A program made the position numbers and the translations under genes. The notes beneath the pieces are model-generated. The model searched no databases, was not told the DNA's origin, and saw only the letters and a list, made by a program, of their open reading frames with translations. Source: Pachyseris speciosa (taxonomy: Eukaryota > Cnidaria > Anthozoa > Scleractinia > Pachyseridae). From it: DNA of 64,000 nt. Within the stretch, counting starts at the first letter, position 1; each line of letters opens with the position of its first letter. The stretch covers positions 37,501 through 101,500 of the forward strand of contig JAEMWC010001632.1 of assembly GCA_016490735.1 (NCBI GenBank), written 5' to 3'. Positions 1 to 10,204 of the stretch are shown piece by piece.

Positions 1-720
1 CTATTGTCAGTCGTCTCGATTACCCTAAGGGCCTTACTGAATCTGCCATTTCCAATTTTTCTCTTCGAGACCCTTCTGGTCCTTCAGCTAACGCCGTAAT
101 GGCAACAGATACCACCATTGTTAGAATTAGTCTTCCTTTCAAAGATCAAGTTTCTGTCGATGCTGTTCGGAGGCATTTGCGATCTTAGTCATAAGATTGG
201 CCCCACTGTTCAGCCAGGTTTGTGTCAGTATAAAGTTAGAGCAAGGCTTTAGGCCTAAGGAAGCCAAGCCGTCTCTTGTTAATCAGCGATGCATTGTTTA
301 TCATTTCTCATGTGATCTGTGCGATGCAGATTATGTCGGTTACCCAGCCCGACACCTTTTCAAACGTGTTGCTGAACACAAATATTCGGCAATTGGCAAA
401 CATCTCACTGAAGCGCACGGTGGCAGCGATCTTTTAAATGAAAACCTTTTCTAGAAATGCCAAAGCAAATTTGACTGTTTAGTATTTGAAATGCTTTTCA
501 TCTAGAAACCCAAACCGAATATTAACTTGGAAACGGACTCCAAACGCGCTAAACTTTTTGTCTAGTAAAACTTATTTATTTCTGCTACATTTCTTAATCA
601 CCTATTGTTCTTTTAGTATACGCCCTAAGATTTCATCATTTTCTGACTTGATAACGACGTTACGTTAACGTCGAAACGTCGTCGAATTAGCTTTTTATCA
701 TGTTTTTAAGAAACATTTTA
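1..720 (+). mobile_element. Penelope-like element remnant: GIY-YIG endonuclease region and 3' end
   Basis: Bases 3-188 read openly in frame 3 as the linker before the endonuclease. Bases 197-454 then encode the start of a GIY-YIG nuclease: the CDLCDADYVGY segment matches the CDLC..YVG(Y) core of PLE endonucleases and is very similar to the segment on the - strand at 2953-3369. Stops and frame changes (TAG at 186-188, a stop after position 454) show decay. The KFDCLVFEMLFI block continues in another frame up to about 510. A hammerhead-like fold lies near the 3' end (644-684). The reverse transcriptase is not in the window; the element enters from the left edge. Confidence 0.7.
644..684 (+). 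ncRNA. Decayed hammerhead ribozyme motif of a PLE
   Basis: TTGATAA (648-654) stands where the hammerhead core CUGANGA is expected. It is followed by a long perfect stem II (CGACGTTA with TAACGTCG), then GAAA (673-676), ACGT and C. Stem I is TGAC with GTCG. Core positions 3 and 8 are changed, so activity is unlikely. PLEs are known to carry minimal hammerheads near their ends. Confidence 0.5.
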
Positions 721-1560
721 TCGCAATTTTTTATAGTTAAATCTCTGTATCTGTAACTGTAATTAGGCCCACATTTTAAACGTACTTTTGCTTAGATTAT
801 ATTAGATTTTTATCGCAATGAAATAATTTATTATTAAACTTTAATTGTTATAAAACAGATATGATTGTAACATATTTTTCTTAAGACATGAATTTAATTG
901 CGCGACAGTTTTTTCCTACTCTGTACCTGCTCCGTGTATGTAAATACATTTTGTTACGATTTTGTAACTCTGTAATATTTTATAATTGAAATAAATATTT
1001 CAATTGCTAAAAAATGTGGGTGCAGTCGACACAGCTGAAGAGTGGAGATGAAATATTATGAAATATTGGTGGACGAAATGGTAGCTTGTATGCGGAACAC
1101 AAGTCCAAGCCCATCAACGATGGAGTGTACAACATACCAACACGAGCCAGATATAACCAAAAGTTACAAAATTTCCTAAGTTCGGTTGCTAAGGGCTGAA
1201 ATAGAAATGAGAGATTTAGAGCGCCGAAAGTCTCCCATCTAGAAGGATCAGGGTACATGCCCCTTTCGAAAATTTTGAAATTTAGGGTCTCGGAAACGCA
1301 TTTCCAGTGTTTTGCGTAGACCATTTTGAACTGACAATGAATACGTCGTAAACGCAGCAGTTATTTAAATTAGTGTTTTCGTTAAGGTTCTAGTATTAAA
1401 AAAACAGCAAAATTGCGTATGACGTCATCGTTGTATTCAAACAGTATACAGAGCATATGAACCTGCTATCCCTACACGATTATTAGAAGTAACGGGGACG
1501 ATATTGCAGTTGATTTGCCACCATCTCTCTTGAGTATGGTGGAAACATAAAACTTAACCC
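721..1560. other. Stretch without a recognisable gene
   Basis: AT-rich sequence. The open frames here (for example 1007-1324 on the - strand) have no recognisable domain and no matching paralogue elsewhere in the window. Probably eroded repeat DNA. Confidence 0.4.
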
Positions 1561-1561
1561 G

Positions 1562-2140
1562 TAGTGCACTGGAAACGCTATGTAGATGACATATTTTACA
1601 CTCTGGACTTAGCGAAGAAATAATGAAGCTGATTGAGCAAGCAAACAATCATCACCCCACGATCAAATTTATCACGGTTGAAATTTCAGAAAATGAAAGA
1701 ATATTCGAGGACACTATAAAGATTATTCAGTTCTTGACGTGCATACCCATCTTCAAGCCTATGGAGACGTTTAAATATAAGCAGTATATCTCGTGCCTCC
1801 AACCGGAAGCTGAAAAAGAGGAGGTTCTCAGAAGGAGGGGCTCTCAGATATTTCAGAGCGAATTCTGCTAAACTCTGCTTGAGTGAGGTTACCTAGATAG
1901 TTTTATTCGGACGACCCTCTCAAAAGTGAATTCCGAGGACAGCCGAGGAAGCTATACCTCTAACAAAAATAGAATAATTTCCTTACGAATCATGCATTTT
2001 TTACAGAAAACTTAACAAATCCTCTTGAAACTAAACAGGCATTTGATAGACCAACAACCTTTCCTGAACGAAATGTAGTAAGATGTTACCATCGTATCAT
2101 ATGAAATAGGGCGATCGCTCAAATATATACTCGTGAGAAC
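1562..2140 (+). mobile_element. PLE reverse transcriptase fragment with YVDD box
   Basis: From about 1566 the + strand reads WKRYVDDIFYTLDLAKK, then a stop and frame change, then MKLIEQANNHHPTIKFIT from 1623. This is the palm motif C region of a Penelope-type reverse transcriptase; the same block occurs at 6490-6640 in the larger PLE copy. YVDD is the catalytic metal-binding motif. Downstream the frame breaks several times. Fragment only; no domain ends are preserved. Confidence 0.65.
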
Positions 2141-2199
2141 CAAACAATAAAACGCGCTTGGGAGTTGTGCAGGGCTGTCAACCCAATCTTACAATGACA

Positions 2200-2820
2200 T
2201 TCACTATTCACTGTGTTTCTGTCCTCAGTAATGGATCATGATGTGAATTAATTCAACATAAGGTTACATCAGTATAATACGAAGTTTCAATCCTCGCCAT
2301 CCGTAGACTAAGAGTCCTTTTTTAAAACGGAACGATGATTTTAGGCTATCTTTCCTTCCTTCTTAAAGTAATATTCAATACTCGTCACATGGCTCCTCCA
2401 AATTCGGATGATATAATCAGGATCTTAGGATGCCTTCAATGTTGGTAGAGTTTTCGAACAACTTCCGTCAAAGTATACCTATAAGAGGGACCTTTCATAA
2501 CTCTAAATATTGCATTTTTTCAGTTTCCCTTAAATTATTAGCATTCTCCTAGTTCAAATATACTCAAAAGCATCCCAAGCAAACACGCATATCTGTCGAG
2601 TTGTGCACTAAAGTGATAATGACATTTTTATTTTATTTATTACGTAAAATCTTAAGAGTATACGTAATACAGTAGAGTAAAAAAAGCCACAAACTAAAAA
2701 ATCAAGTATAACACCACCCAGAAACAATGTTCGGTCAGAAACAGAGAATAAGTAAGTTTTTAGCCAAAAATTTTGATCTCTTTTGTTTCTGATATATATC
2801 TATTATCATAAAACTGTAAA
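2200..2820 (+). pseudogene. Unit 0: remnant of intron 2 of the PAN-domain gene family
   Basis: This non-coding stretch aligns by eye with intron 2 of unit 4 (about 61370-61620). Shared blocks are the TCGCCATCC stretch, AATGATGATTTTA, the AAAGTATA..GACCTTTC block and the ATATTGCA run before TTTCCCTTA. With the exon piece at 3416-3636 and the 3' UTR at 5250-5720 it shows that a further gene copy once stood here. Its exons 1 and 2 are not visible to the left, where PLE and unassigned DNA lie. Confidence 0.6.
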
Positions 2821-2829
2821 AACGAACGA

Positions 2830-3387
2830 TAAAATCCGACGTTTCGGAGTAGTCATGACTGCAGTTTCAAGGAAAATATAAACGAGATCATGCAAATTAC
2901 AGCATTTAAAGCGATTTTGGCGCGAAAAAATTAACATAAGAGGGTGCGAAGATTATAAAAATACGTTCGCACGAATGGAGTCTGATTGCACGTTTCGATT
3001 TGGCTTTAAAGCTCTTATAAAAAGCATTTCGTACACTAAGCAGTCAAATTTAGTTTTGCATTTCTTAAGCACTTGGAAACGCTTTAGCAGGTCCTGAGGC
3101 ATTGTTCCGAGCATGTTCTTGTAGTGTTTGGCATTGGCGGAGGATTGTTGTTTGTGTCCTTTTACACGATTATGTAAATGTCCGCGTGTGTAACCTACAT
3201 AACCCGCATCGCACAGGTCACATTGAAAACCATAAACAACACACTGCTGATTTACAATTGGTGGTTTTGTTTCCCTAACATTAAGTTCTTGTTCAATTTT
3301 CCGGCTCACAAACACAGGCTGGATGGTGGTATGTATTTTTAGGCTCAAATCATTAAGTTGTTTCCTCACAATATCCGCTGAGATCCG
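2830..3387 (-). mobile_element. PLE 3' part with a nearly whole GIY-YIG endonuclease domain
   Basis: The - strand frame 3369-2953 (138 aa) holds QCDLCDAGYVGYTRGHLHNR, the GIY-YIG motif with its conserved Arg, followed by KHYKN and KFDCLVYEMLFIRALKPN, the C-terminal half of the nuclease including the Glu in the YEMLFI block. Family knowledge: this nuclease nicks the target for PLE integration. The frame is open, unlike the copy at 1-720, so this insertion is younger. The 3' end near 2830-2870 has a degenerate GAAACGTC hammerhead remnant. The element is cut off upstream, without a reverse transcriptase, and it truncates the last exon of unit 0. Confidence 0.8.
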
Positions 3388-3413
3388 CTTAATGTTAGGG
3401 AAACAAAACCACC
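3260..3413. repeat. 26-bp perfect inverted duplication at the 5' edge of the PLE
   Basis: Bases 3260-3285, inside the endonuclease frame, recur exactly in inverse orientation at 3388-3413, just outside the 5' end of the element and right beside the unit 0 exon. This looks like a small inverted segment copied during integration. Confidence 0.75.
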
Positions 3414-3415
3414 TT

Positions 3416-3636
3416 AGGTCAAAAAATAACTGCTATGGTGCGACGCAACAAGACCATCAAACTTGCCTACAGACGTGGATCCGTGGATCGATACGCTGCA
3501 ACCCATTCACAAGTGCTACCTACTGGGGCTGCAGTAATTTAGATTACTATCCAAAGGATATCTTATGATTATCATCACGAATGCCAACAAAGAAGACCCT
3601 CTCCCACCCGCTAAAGAACTAAAGAAATTTTCCGGC
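3416..3636 (+). pseudogene. Unit 0: broken last exon of the PAN-domain gene family
   Basis: The + strand encodes GSIRCNPFTSATYWGCSNLDYYPKD, matching the ..RGSIRCN..ATYWGC.N... core of the intact last exons at 25304 and 62058. Around 3425 the sequence matches the AKNN block. An extra GGATCCGT duplication near 3480, frame changes and a stop at about 3565 break it. It ends near 3636 where an inverted PLE begins, so the final WYGQDL..CADVYAWYI part is missing. Both ends abut PLE sequence. Confidence 0.8.
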
Positions 3637-3639
3637 TGC

Positions 3640-4157
3640 GGTATAAGAGAGAATACATGAGGTTCTCGGAGTAGTGATGATGAGATTTGTAACAGTAGCC
3701 AGCAATTCTTGTTTGACTATAAGGTCCTGAATCGTGTCCATGACAACTTTTGGGTTGGTTTAAGTGAGATCTTTCTCGACTTTAGCATAAAAGGAGGTGT
3801 CAGAAAGTTGCCACAAAGCTTCTTCTTGGTAAAGGTTGGACCTACAAACAACTACCGCGCCGCCTTTGTCGGCCGATTTGACAATTATATCTTTCCGCTT
3901 GCTAAAACTTCTAAGCGCCGCCCACTCTTTCAAAGAGTAACCTGTACATTATGCAAAACGTTATACATTGGCGAAACAGGGAGACGACTTGGGTGACCGA
4001 TTCCGAGAACATCTACGTGATGTTGAGAAAGATGACAAAGATGCATCCAAACCAGTCGCTCGGGATTTTAATCTCCCTAGCCATTCCAAACAACACATGT
4101 CGATTTCCGGCCTTTCCCTACATCAAAGTACCAAGGAAAGCCGTAAAAATCTCGAGC
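3640..4157 (+). mobile_element. PLE copy with its 5' part inverted (reverse transcriptase - strand, GIY-YIG + strand)
   Basis: From about 3900 down to 3660 the - strand encodes the N-terminal reverse transcriptase block with ADKGGAVVV and ending LITTPRTSCI, which are PLE RT motifs. From about 3905 the + strand encodes TCTLCKTLYIGETGRRLG and, one frame over, DRFREHL...SRKNLEQR, a GIY-YIG endonuclease. Normally both lie on one strand. The inverted block is placed with its more 3' end outermost, as twin priming predicts. The insertion interrupts the last exon of unit 0 on its left. The right end at about 4157 joins a dispersed repeat. Confidence 0.75.
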
Positions 4158-4500
4158 AACGACGACGACGATGACGGAGTTGCCCAGTAATTAATAATAT
4201 CCTAATAATAATCATAATAATCCAACATGGCGGCCATACTCCACCTGGCCCAGCTGACCAGCTGGTTTTTTAGCGTACGTCTTTAATACTGGACATCCAT
4301 CTTATGGCCAATTGACACCTGTCAAAACAAGGTATCCGCTGACCAGTGCCACTTGACCATACCCCGGGCTCAAGTTAAGACCTCATCGAGGTCAGCTGGT
4401 GTCTTTTAAGTTGACCGCTGACCAGGTACTTGCTTTCGATTGGATCGCAGGCTCAAGCCAGGTGTGGGACACCAAACCAAATCGAGGCTTAATGTTTTAC
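4158..4500 (-). repeat. Dispersed repeat R1, inverse copy
   Basis: Starts in a GACGAC run and continues through the block containing CCAACATGGCGGCC, GTCAATTG-type and GGATCGCAGGCT segments. It is the reverse complement of 44575-45010 and partly of 9895-10110. No open frame is shared between copies, so it looks non-autonomous. Class unknown. Confidence 0.65.
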
Positions 4501-5250
4501 GCGTTTTCTGCGCCTCGTAATTTCACATTCAGTTGGTTTCTTCATTTTGAGCATAACAACTTCATCTTCTGCGATCGAAGTTTGTCTTTAAATTCGCGTA
4601 AAAAGCACCAAAATCAAGAACTTGTGAAAACATACTCCGGAAGGTGAATTTTCAAGTGATAAAAGGAAGAGCGAAAGATTTTTCTCAAGAAAACGTCAAA
4701 CTTGGATCGATTGTGTGGTTGAAAACAAAATAAGCTTAATTCAACGCTTCAAGGGCTTTCACTTTACCGCGGCATCTTGCATCTCATCAAGAAAGGTCAC
4801 TTAACAGTTCACCGGCATAAATGGGAAGAATGATTAGCTCAAACTATGTGGAAGAAGCTCTTTCTTTGGACAAACCGTTTGCTATTTTTGCGGGTGCTTG
4901 TTTTACTTTACTAAAGCTTACTTATTTTCAAGTGATAGAAACCTCTATAACACAGGACAGTGAGGTAAAATTAAGGATTAAAGCCCCGGCTAAACGATCG
5001 CACATTTTCATCCAACATCGTCAGTTTTTAAACATATCGTTGGGTGGTTAAACCCACAAACAGTGTTTGACCAAACAATAGACAGAATGACTCCACGCAA
5101 CGATTTTTTGCGTATCATCGCTGAAATTTTGACTTTAGGTGGTTCATTTGGTTGCTTTCTACCAGCTTTGCACGTTTTGTTGGTTGGGGTGGTTTCTATT
5201 TTATGCAGCGTTTGCTAGATTTTAGCTGTTTCTATTAAATGACAGAGTAA
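4500..5250. repeat. Non-coding stretch; 5035-5200 is a dispersed repeat
   Basis: Bases about 5035-5200 (GGGTGGTTAAA ... GCTTTGCACGTTTTGTTGGTTGG) recur in the same orientation at about 19256-19400. The remainder has no recognisable gene; the short frames at 4399-4647 and 4821-5051 are not shared with other copies. Confidence 0.5.
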
Positions 5251-5720
5251 GGAAGATGACTTAATTTACTGACTTTAGTTTAAAGAACGGAGCATTTTCT
5301 TTTATTCAGAAAATGGAGTGTTAAGATCCTTATCTCGTCTCCACTTTTCATTTATATTAACTCCCCGTAAAATATTATTGTAAGAAGTATTTAGTTTGAA
5401 GTTTAATGTTGAATCTACATGAAGTTTAAATTTACCCTTGGTTAAGTGTGGTCGCTTTGTATTCTAGCTGAGTATATTTTTGCTTGTGTTCCGGGTTTAT
5501 ACTGTTTTTATTAACTAGTGAATTAACTTGTGTAGTAAATTGTGAATTTGTTGTTACACTTTAGGGTTCCTTCCTTCAGAATGCGAAGGTCGTACGTTAA
5601 ACTTTAGTTGTTTGTTTAGTTGTTTGTTTGTCTTTATTGTAATCCTTAATTTTCAGATTACAAGAATTTTCTATCAATATTTTGCAGACGCAAAATAAAA
5701 TACTAATTTGGAAGTTTCAT
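5250..5720 (+). pseudogene. Unit 0: remnant of the 3' untranslated region
   Basis: The block TAGTTTAAAGAACGGAG...GTGTTAAGATCCTTATCTCGT matches the sequence after the stop codon of unit 2 (37545-37620). The later block with AATTTGTTGTTACA, ATTACAAGAATT and TGCCTTCAATGCAAT matches the 3' region of unit 1 (26290-26505). An AATAAA hexamer lies at 5694-5699, as in unit 1 at 26457-26462. So a degraded gene end survives 1.6 kb downstream of its broken exon. Confidence 0.65.
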
Positions 5721-5922
5721 TGCCTTCAATGCAATTGATCCGAGCACAATCGAAGGTCCGCTACCAGACACCTCCTGTAAGCGGACATCAATCCATGGTC
5801 TTCGTGTTTTCCTCATCTGCTTATAACTTGCAGAAAGCGGACACCTCTCTCCATTAATACTTCTTCTTCCTCTTCTTCTTCTTCAGCGTGGATGCAGGAA
5901 GCATGTCAATTCAAACATGTCA

Positions 5923-6169
5923 ACACAAAATGAGCTGAGTTGTCAACTGTGTACTCTGAGTTCCCAGTTAAGGGAGATAATACATCGGCTAAGTAGGAAG
6001 ACAGATCATAAGCAAAGGTGTTCACACAAGAGACTATAGGTCTCAGTGGTGTGTTGGCCTTGTGTATCTTGGGAAGGCCATAAATTCTAGGTGGTTGCTT
6101 ATGCTTGGGCCTGATCTTGTTGTACACAGAATCTGTCAGGTGTCCACCTCGCTTCAGCTCATTTTGTGT
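5923..6169. repeat. 15-bp inverted match at the PLE inversion junction
   Basis: Bases 6155-6169 (CAGCTCATTTTGTGT) occur in exact inverse orientation at 5923-5937. They encode the SAHFV point where the inverted and the sense parts of the reverse transcriptase should join. The inverted block lies between the two copies. Confidence 0.8.
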
Positions 6170-6817
6170 CCATTGTGAACGGTAAAAGGGTACTAGAAAA
6201 CGAGATCATGGTGTCTTTCGACGTAGTGTCTCTGTTCACGAACGTTCCAATCGAAGGAGCAGTACAGACTGCACTGCGAAAACTAGAAGCTGACCCGTGC
6301 CTTGCCAACCGCACGACTCTAAAACCTACGCAGATTGCAGACCTCTTGAGTTTCGTTCTTAGATGCACATACTTCCAGTATGATGGACTGATTTACGAAC
6401 AGCAAGAAGGAGCAGCCATGGGTAGCCCGGTTTCCGCAGTGATAGCTAACCTCTACTGAGGAGCAAACTTTGACATCGACGCCCTGTACACCTAAGATCT
6501 GGAAACGCTATGTGGATGACGCCTTTACCATCTTAGATCGTGACAAAGTTGACTCGTTCTTACAACACCTCAATAGTCAACAGCCGACGATCCGTTTCAT
6601 AATGGAAACTGAGAATGACAACTCAATTCCCTTCCTTGATCGTTGATCATCAAGGATTCGAATGGATACCTCTCTACCAGTGTTTACAGAAAGCCTACAC
6701 ACACTGACCAGTACCTAGCGTATGATTCACACCACCCGCAATCTGTAAAACGCGGTATTGTCAAGTGCCTGTACGATCGATCTAAACACCTCATAACAAA
6801 ACCATCAGTTATCTCTC

Positions 6818-7516
6818 ATGAAACGTAACACCTCTCATCGGCCCTTGTTTCCAACGGTTATCCGTTTTTGTTTTCAAAAAATCTTACGAAAACCACACGT
6901 CAAAGGCACATCGGAGGCTCTTCGCCGTTGCCTACAACAACAAGACATACGGACTGTTTTCAGATCTGACACAACTCTTAGATCACACCTAGTGCGACCT
7001 AAGGACATTGTCGATCCAGTAAAACAAGACGGAGTAGTCTACAAGATTCCCTGCGAACGTGGTAAGGTTTATATTGGAGAGACGGGAAGATCTATGCATG
7101 AACGGATTAAGAAACACGATAGAGACATAGGGCTTGCTCGAACCCAATCCTCCACCGTTTCAGAACTTAACAACGCGACCGGACATTATCCGCTCTGGGA
7201 CGAAGTTGAATTTATTGACGAAGACCCACATTGGTACATCCGTAGAGTTAAAGAGGCCATTCACATAAGACTTCACCCTAACAACATCAACAGGGACAGT
7301 GGAATTGAAATTCCTGAAGCGTGGATGCCCACGATCAAACACCACAACAGCCGATCAGTACCAAAGCGGACCGCTGAGGGAACAATTTCTAGTCTGAACG
7401 ACAAGGATCGAAATCCTCCAATCAACAACAGCCTAAGCGAGGATCGAAACGCACCAATCACCACCAGCCACGGTGCTTCTTATACTCACACGCAGCCAGT
7501 CAACACCATCGCCTGA
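6818..7516 (+). CDS. GIY-YIG endonuclease frame of the PLE
   Basis: A 232-aa open frame and the best preserved coding part of the element. Residues about 65-95 carry the GVVYKIPC block and KVYIGETGRS, matching the GIY-YIG signature in its PLE form with the preceding Cys residues. The conserved Arg of the family follows in MHERIKKH. The block with HYPLWDEVEFID..WYIRRVKEAIHI supplies the Glu region of the nuclease. The C-terminal 60 residues are polar and repeat RNPPINN/RNAPITT. Expected role: nicking DNA for target-primed reverse transcription. It is the C-terminal domain of the PLE polyprotein, not a separate gene, so the listed Met is not a real start. Confidence 0.75.
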   Translation: MKRNTSHRPLFPTVIRFCFQKILRKPHVKGTSEALRRCLQQQDIRTVFRSDTTLRSHLVRPKDIVDPVKQDGVVYKIPCERGKVYIGETGRSMHERIKKHDRDIGLARTQSSTVSELNNATGHYPLWDEVEFIDEDPHWYIRRVKEAIHIRLHPNNINRDSGIEIPEAWMPTIKHHNSRSVPKRTAEGTISSLNDKDRNPPINNSLSEDRNAPITTSHGASYTHTQPVNTIA

Positions 7517-7552
7517 TGAAGACCAGCAGTATAGCGGTCGAAACGTCGCGAT
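7508..7552 (+). ncRNA. Hammerhead ribozyme motif of the PLE
   Basis: All core elements are present in order: stem I strand ATCGC (7508-7512), exact core CTGATGA (7513-7519), stem II GACC (7521-7524) with GGTC (7536-7539), GAAA (7540-7543), self-complementary ACGT as a very short stem III, cleavage-site C (7547), and stem I strand GCGAT (7548-7552). One A (7520) stays unpaired. Minimal hammerheads with a tiny stem III are established for PLEs and are thought to cleave as dimers. An identical 45-nt copy lies at 40382-40426. Confidence 0.8.
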
Positions 7553-7754
7553 CCACATCTTTTTGACACCATCGTGAGACAAAAATTAACTCAGCTATCA
7601 CTTGAAACCACGATGACGAACACCTTTCTTATTATAATTATTATTATTATTAAGACTGCCAACATATACGGATTTGATTCCTTGTTTCCGATGAAGCAAG
7701 CATGCAGGTGCTCGATAGCTACACCAGTTTCGTAAGGCCATTGCTAAAACCCCA

Positions 7755-8296
7755 GTGCGAGCTCTTTCCGGTTTCCAGAAATGGAAGCCAACAGAGCAAA
7801 TTTGGGAGGTCATAAGTAAACTAGCCTTTGACGCAATCGGAAAGTACATTCACCCAACTCGCTATCGTCAAATCGTCGAAACGCAAAGCCTCAATCAGCT
7901 CACTAGCAAAGAGCAAAGGATTTTGTCGGAAGATCAGGAACAAAGCTCAGCCTTCGCCAAAGTTCACTATCAAAAGCAAAGGTCAAGCGAATTTGCTGCA
8001 AAGGCTCACGAGCATCTGCAAAAGCTCCCGATACCAACGGCTCTGAGGTGGATTAGGAGGTGAGCACGTGGTTTAGCAATGCAACTTCAAGTCTTGCAGC
8101 ACTGACTAAAAGCACAGAATCCAAAAGCGTCCCTCCTAAGGGGGATGCCCCACCAACAAACCGACTGCGAATCGTAGGAAGTCATCGTCTGGTGTTGAAA
8201 TTTACAGCGGGTGAGGACAAGTCTCTGAAGAAAGGGATTGATAAGCACGTATTTGGACAACCGACTGCTATCTTGAGCGGAGGCACCTTGGGCTAG
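7755..8296 (+). pseudogene. Unrecognised ORF ending in a truncated Myb/SANT-like domain
   Basis: The frame 7755-8063 (102 aa) and, after a frame change near 8055, 8060-8296 read as one protein. The first part is helical and charged (IWEVISKLAFDAIGKYIHPTRYRQIVE..SKEQRILSEDQEQ). The last part, LKFTAGEDKSLKKGIDKHVFGQ, looks like helix 1 and the start of helix 2 of a Myb/SANT domain, with Trp lost or replaced, and it stops at the end of the frame. Such domains occur in transposon proteins. There is no start context and no neighbouring exon, and the 7640-7750 flank is the PLE end. I read it as a fragment of a repeat-borne gene, but a host exon cannot be excluded. Confidence 0.45.
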
Positions 8297-8339
8297 TCGT
8301 TGCAGTTCGTTTCTTTAATCCTTCGACGAGCACTTACAA

Positions 8340-9420
8340 TTACATGTTCTATTGAGGTCAAACAATTTCGTGTGTAATTCAACGTAAAATCAAAAAGGTT
8401 CTTTTAAGAGAAAATTAAAAAAGAATTACGTTAAACGGGCCAACCTGAGAGATTAAGAGAAGCACGATAATAATAAATTTAAATCTAAAATTTACCCCCA
8501 AATCCGAGAAACCCGTTATTTCTAACATCATTAGGAAGAACCTTTGCGGGAACGTCCAGTGCTGCGGGACAGTCGATTGAAAATTTTTCTTAATACTGGC
8601 AGGAAGGACGGATTTCGCGGTTTTCCCCGAATGTTTTAAATTTAATTTAATTCTTCTCTTTTAAAAAGTAAGTATATAATATAATTATATTATATACGCG
8701 GAAAAGCAAAGAGAACAAGAACTTTGGGAAACGATTTTCTTCTTCCTCTTCTTCTTAGACTTTCGAATTCTAAAGTCCCCACTCGAATCAGCTATGACGC
8801 ATAGAAACCGATTGCGAATCTACTTCAGTAGTCGTTCGAAACTAAACAAATAAATTATCTAAATCCTCCTCGCAGACACTTCAAAAACGCGAAGCGGCCA
8901 CCATGTTGTTCACAACCGCTACTCACTATCTATGTAACAATTAAATTATGAGCTCGAGATTTCTATTGCGTGATAGCTGATGAGGGCTTAGCCCGAATCA
9001 GCTATCACGCATAGAAATCGAGAGGGAATAATCTAATTGTTTTACGACAAATCTACTAGTTGTTCAAAGCTAAACAAGTAAACAATGTAAATCCTCCTCG
9101 CAGACACTTACAAAACGCGAAGAAGCGGCCACCATTTTGTTGACAACCGCTACTTACTGTTTATCACACATTAGTATAAATGTAGTAGCGTTCTATCACG
9201 AATGCCGTTCTTTGATTGGCTACGCCGTACTCGCTATCTATTCTGTGATAGATAGTGAGTAGCGCCTGTCAAAATAATGGCGCCCGCTTCTTCGCGTTTT
9301 CGAAGTGTCTGTGAGGAGAATTTTGATAATTTACTTGTTTTGTTTTGAACGACTAGAAAATTTAGACTTAGTAGACTTGGAGAAGGTGGAGAAATTAGGC
9401 AAGTAACAAAACATATCTCG
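8340..9420. repeat. Repeat cluster: two direct and one inverted copy of a 160-bp module with palindromes
   Basis: Modules at about 8774-8935 and 8995-9165 share AATCAGCTATNACGCATAGAAA...TCCTCCTCGCAGACACTT...GCGGCCACCAT...ACAACCGCTACT. An inverse copy runs from about 9215 to 9360. A hairpin at 8966-9012 has arms GCGTGATAGCTGAT and ATCAGCTATCACGC. Non-coding, MITE-like. The TATA-rich stretch near 8680 is an AT palindrome. Confidence 0.65.
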
Positions 9421-9894
9421 TAGTAAGTTCGAAAAATTGCCAAGCAACTATTACATAAACGTCTTTAGAAAAGACGCATATTACGAAACTGAGCAGTCAA
9501 CTGATGGAATTGACCTTAATTCACAAACCACAAAACAACATAACATTACAAGAAAATAAAGTACTAGGCTTCTTTAAGATACTTGTAGATGGTGAGGAAA
9601 CTACGTACACGGCAAGTGACAAAGATATCTCGTAGGCAAACCTTCGTTGTCTGCAGTCTTTGGACAAAGATCTTTAACTTTTTCAAATGAAGTGTGAAGG
9701 GCGCTAGGTTTTAGACTATTTTCGTGACAGCTTTTTGACACCTTTCTGTCAGATTTTCAAACTTGCAGATGCATTTGATCGGATTTGTTTTCTCTCGAGC
9801 TAGAATTTCTGCCTTCAATTTATCAGTTTGTTTTGAATAGACTGGCCCAGACCCATCTTTAGGAGTTGTTGGTAAGGAGTTAGCCCGGCCTGAG

Positions 9895-10200
9895 CTTGCG
9901 ATCCAATCGAAAACCAGTACCTGTGCCATATGGTCACGTGATACTGGTCAACGGACAGACGTCAATTGATCAAAAATTGATCAAAAATGTTCGCTGTAAA
10001 CTAAAACGCTGCATGTCCCGATCAACCTACTAACCGGAGTATGGCCAGCGTATTGGGTAACTTCGTCGTCGACGTCGTCGTGCGTACGCTCCCACGAACA
10101 ATACCGCTATTCATGATGACCACGAGCAAAGCAATTCAAGGATTCTTATGAGTATAGGGCTCCGCGCTTAGGGGCCCTTCAGACCTTCGGAGCTGTACTA
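9895..10200 (+). repeat. Dispersed repeat R1, partial copy
   Basis: Shares with 44575-45440 the blocks GATCCAATCGAAAnC, GTGATACTGGTCA-like, TCGTCGTCGACGTCG, CACGAACAATACCGCTA and GGGGCCCTTC. The part near 10150-10160 lacks the MITE found in the 44.6-kb copy and so acts as its empty site. Confidence 0.6.
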
Positions 10201-10204
10201 AAAA

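Larger units (their letters stand above)
5905..7640 (+). mobile_element. Penelope-like element with RT, GIY-YIG endonuclease and hammerhead; 5' part inverted
   Basis: On the - strand, 6127-5906 encodes IYGLPKIHK..TPLRPIVSC, the start of the PLE palm. On the + strand, 6166-6459 continues the same protein with VSFDVVSLFTNVP and AAMGSPVSAVIANLY. The YVDD block (about 6497) and FLD follow with frame breaks, then SVYRKPTHTDQYL (6643-6828). The long frame 6818-7516 holds VVYKIPCERGKVYIGETGRS, a GIY-YIG nuclease, with downstream EAIHIRLHPNNINRD supplying its C-terminal part. A hammerhead follows at 7508-7552 and the element ends near 7640. The catalytic motifs remain, but stops and the inversion make it inactive. 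Confidence 0.85.

Noticed and set aside
3323..3568. 81-aa ORF read as a single gene
   Set aside because: It crosses from PLE DNA into the unit 0 exon remnant; the two parts are unrelated.
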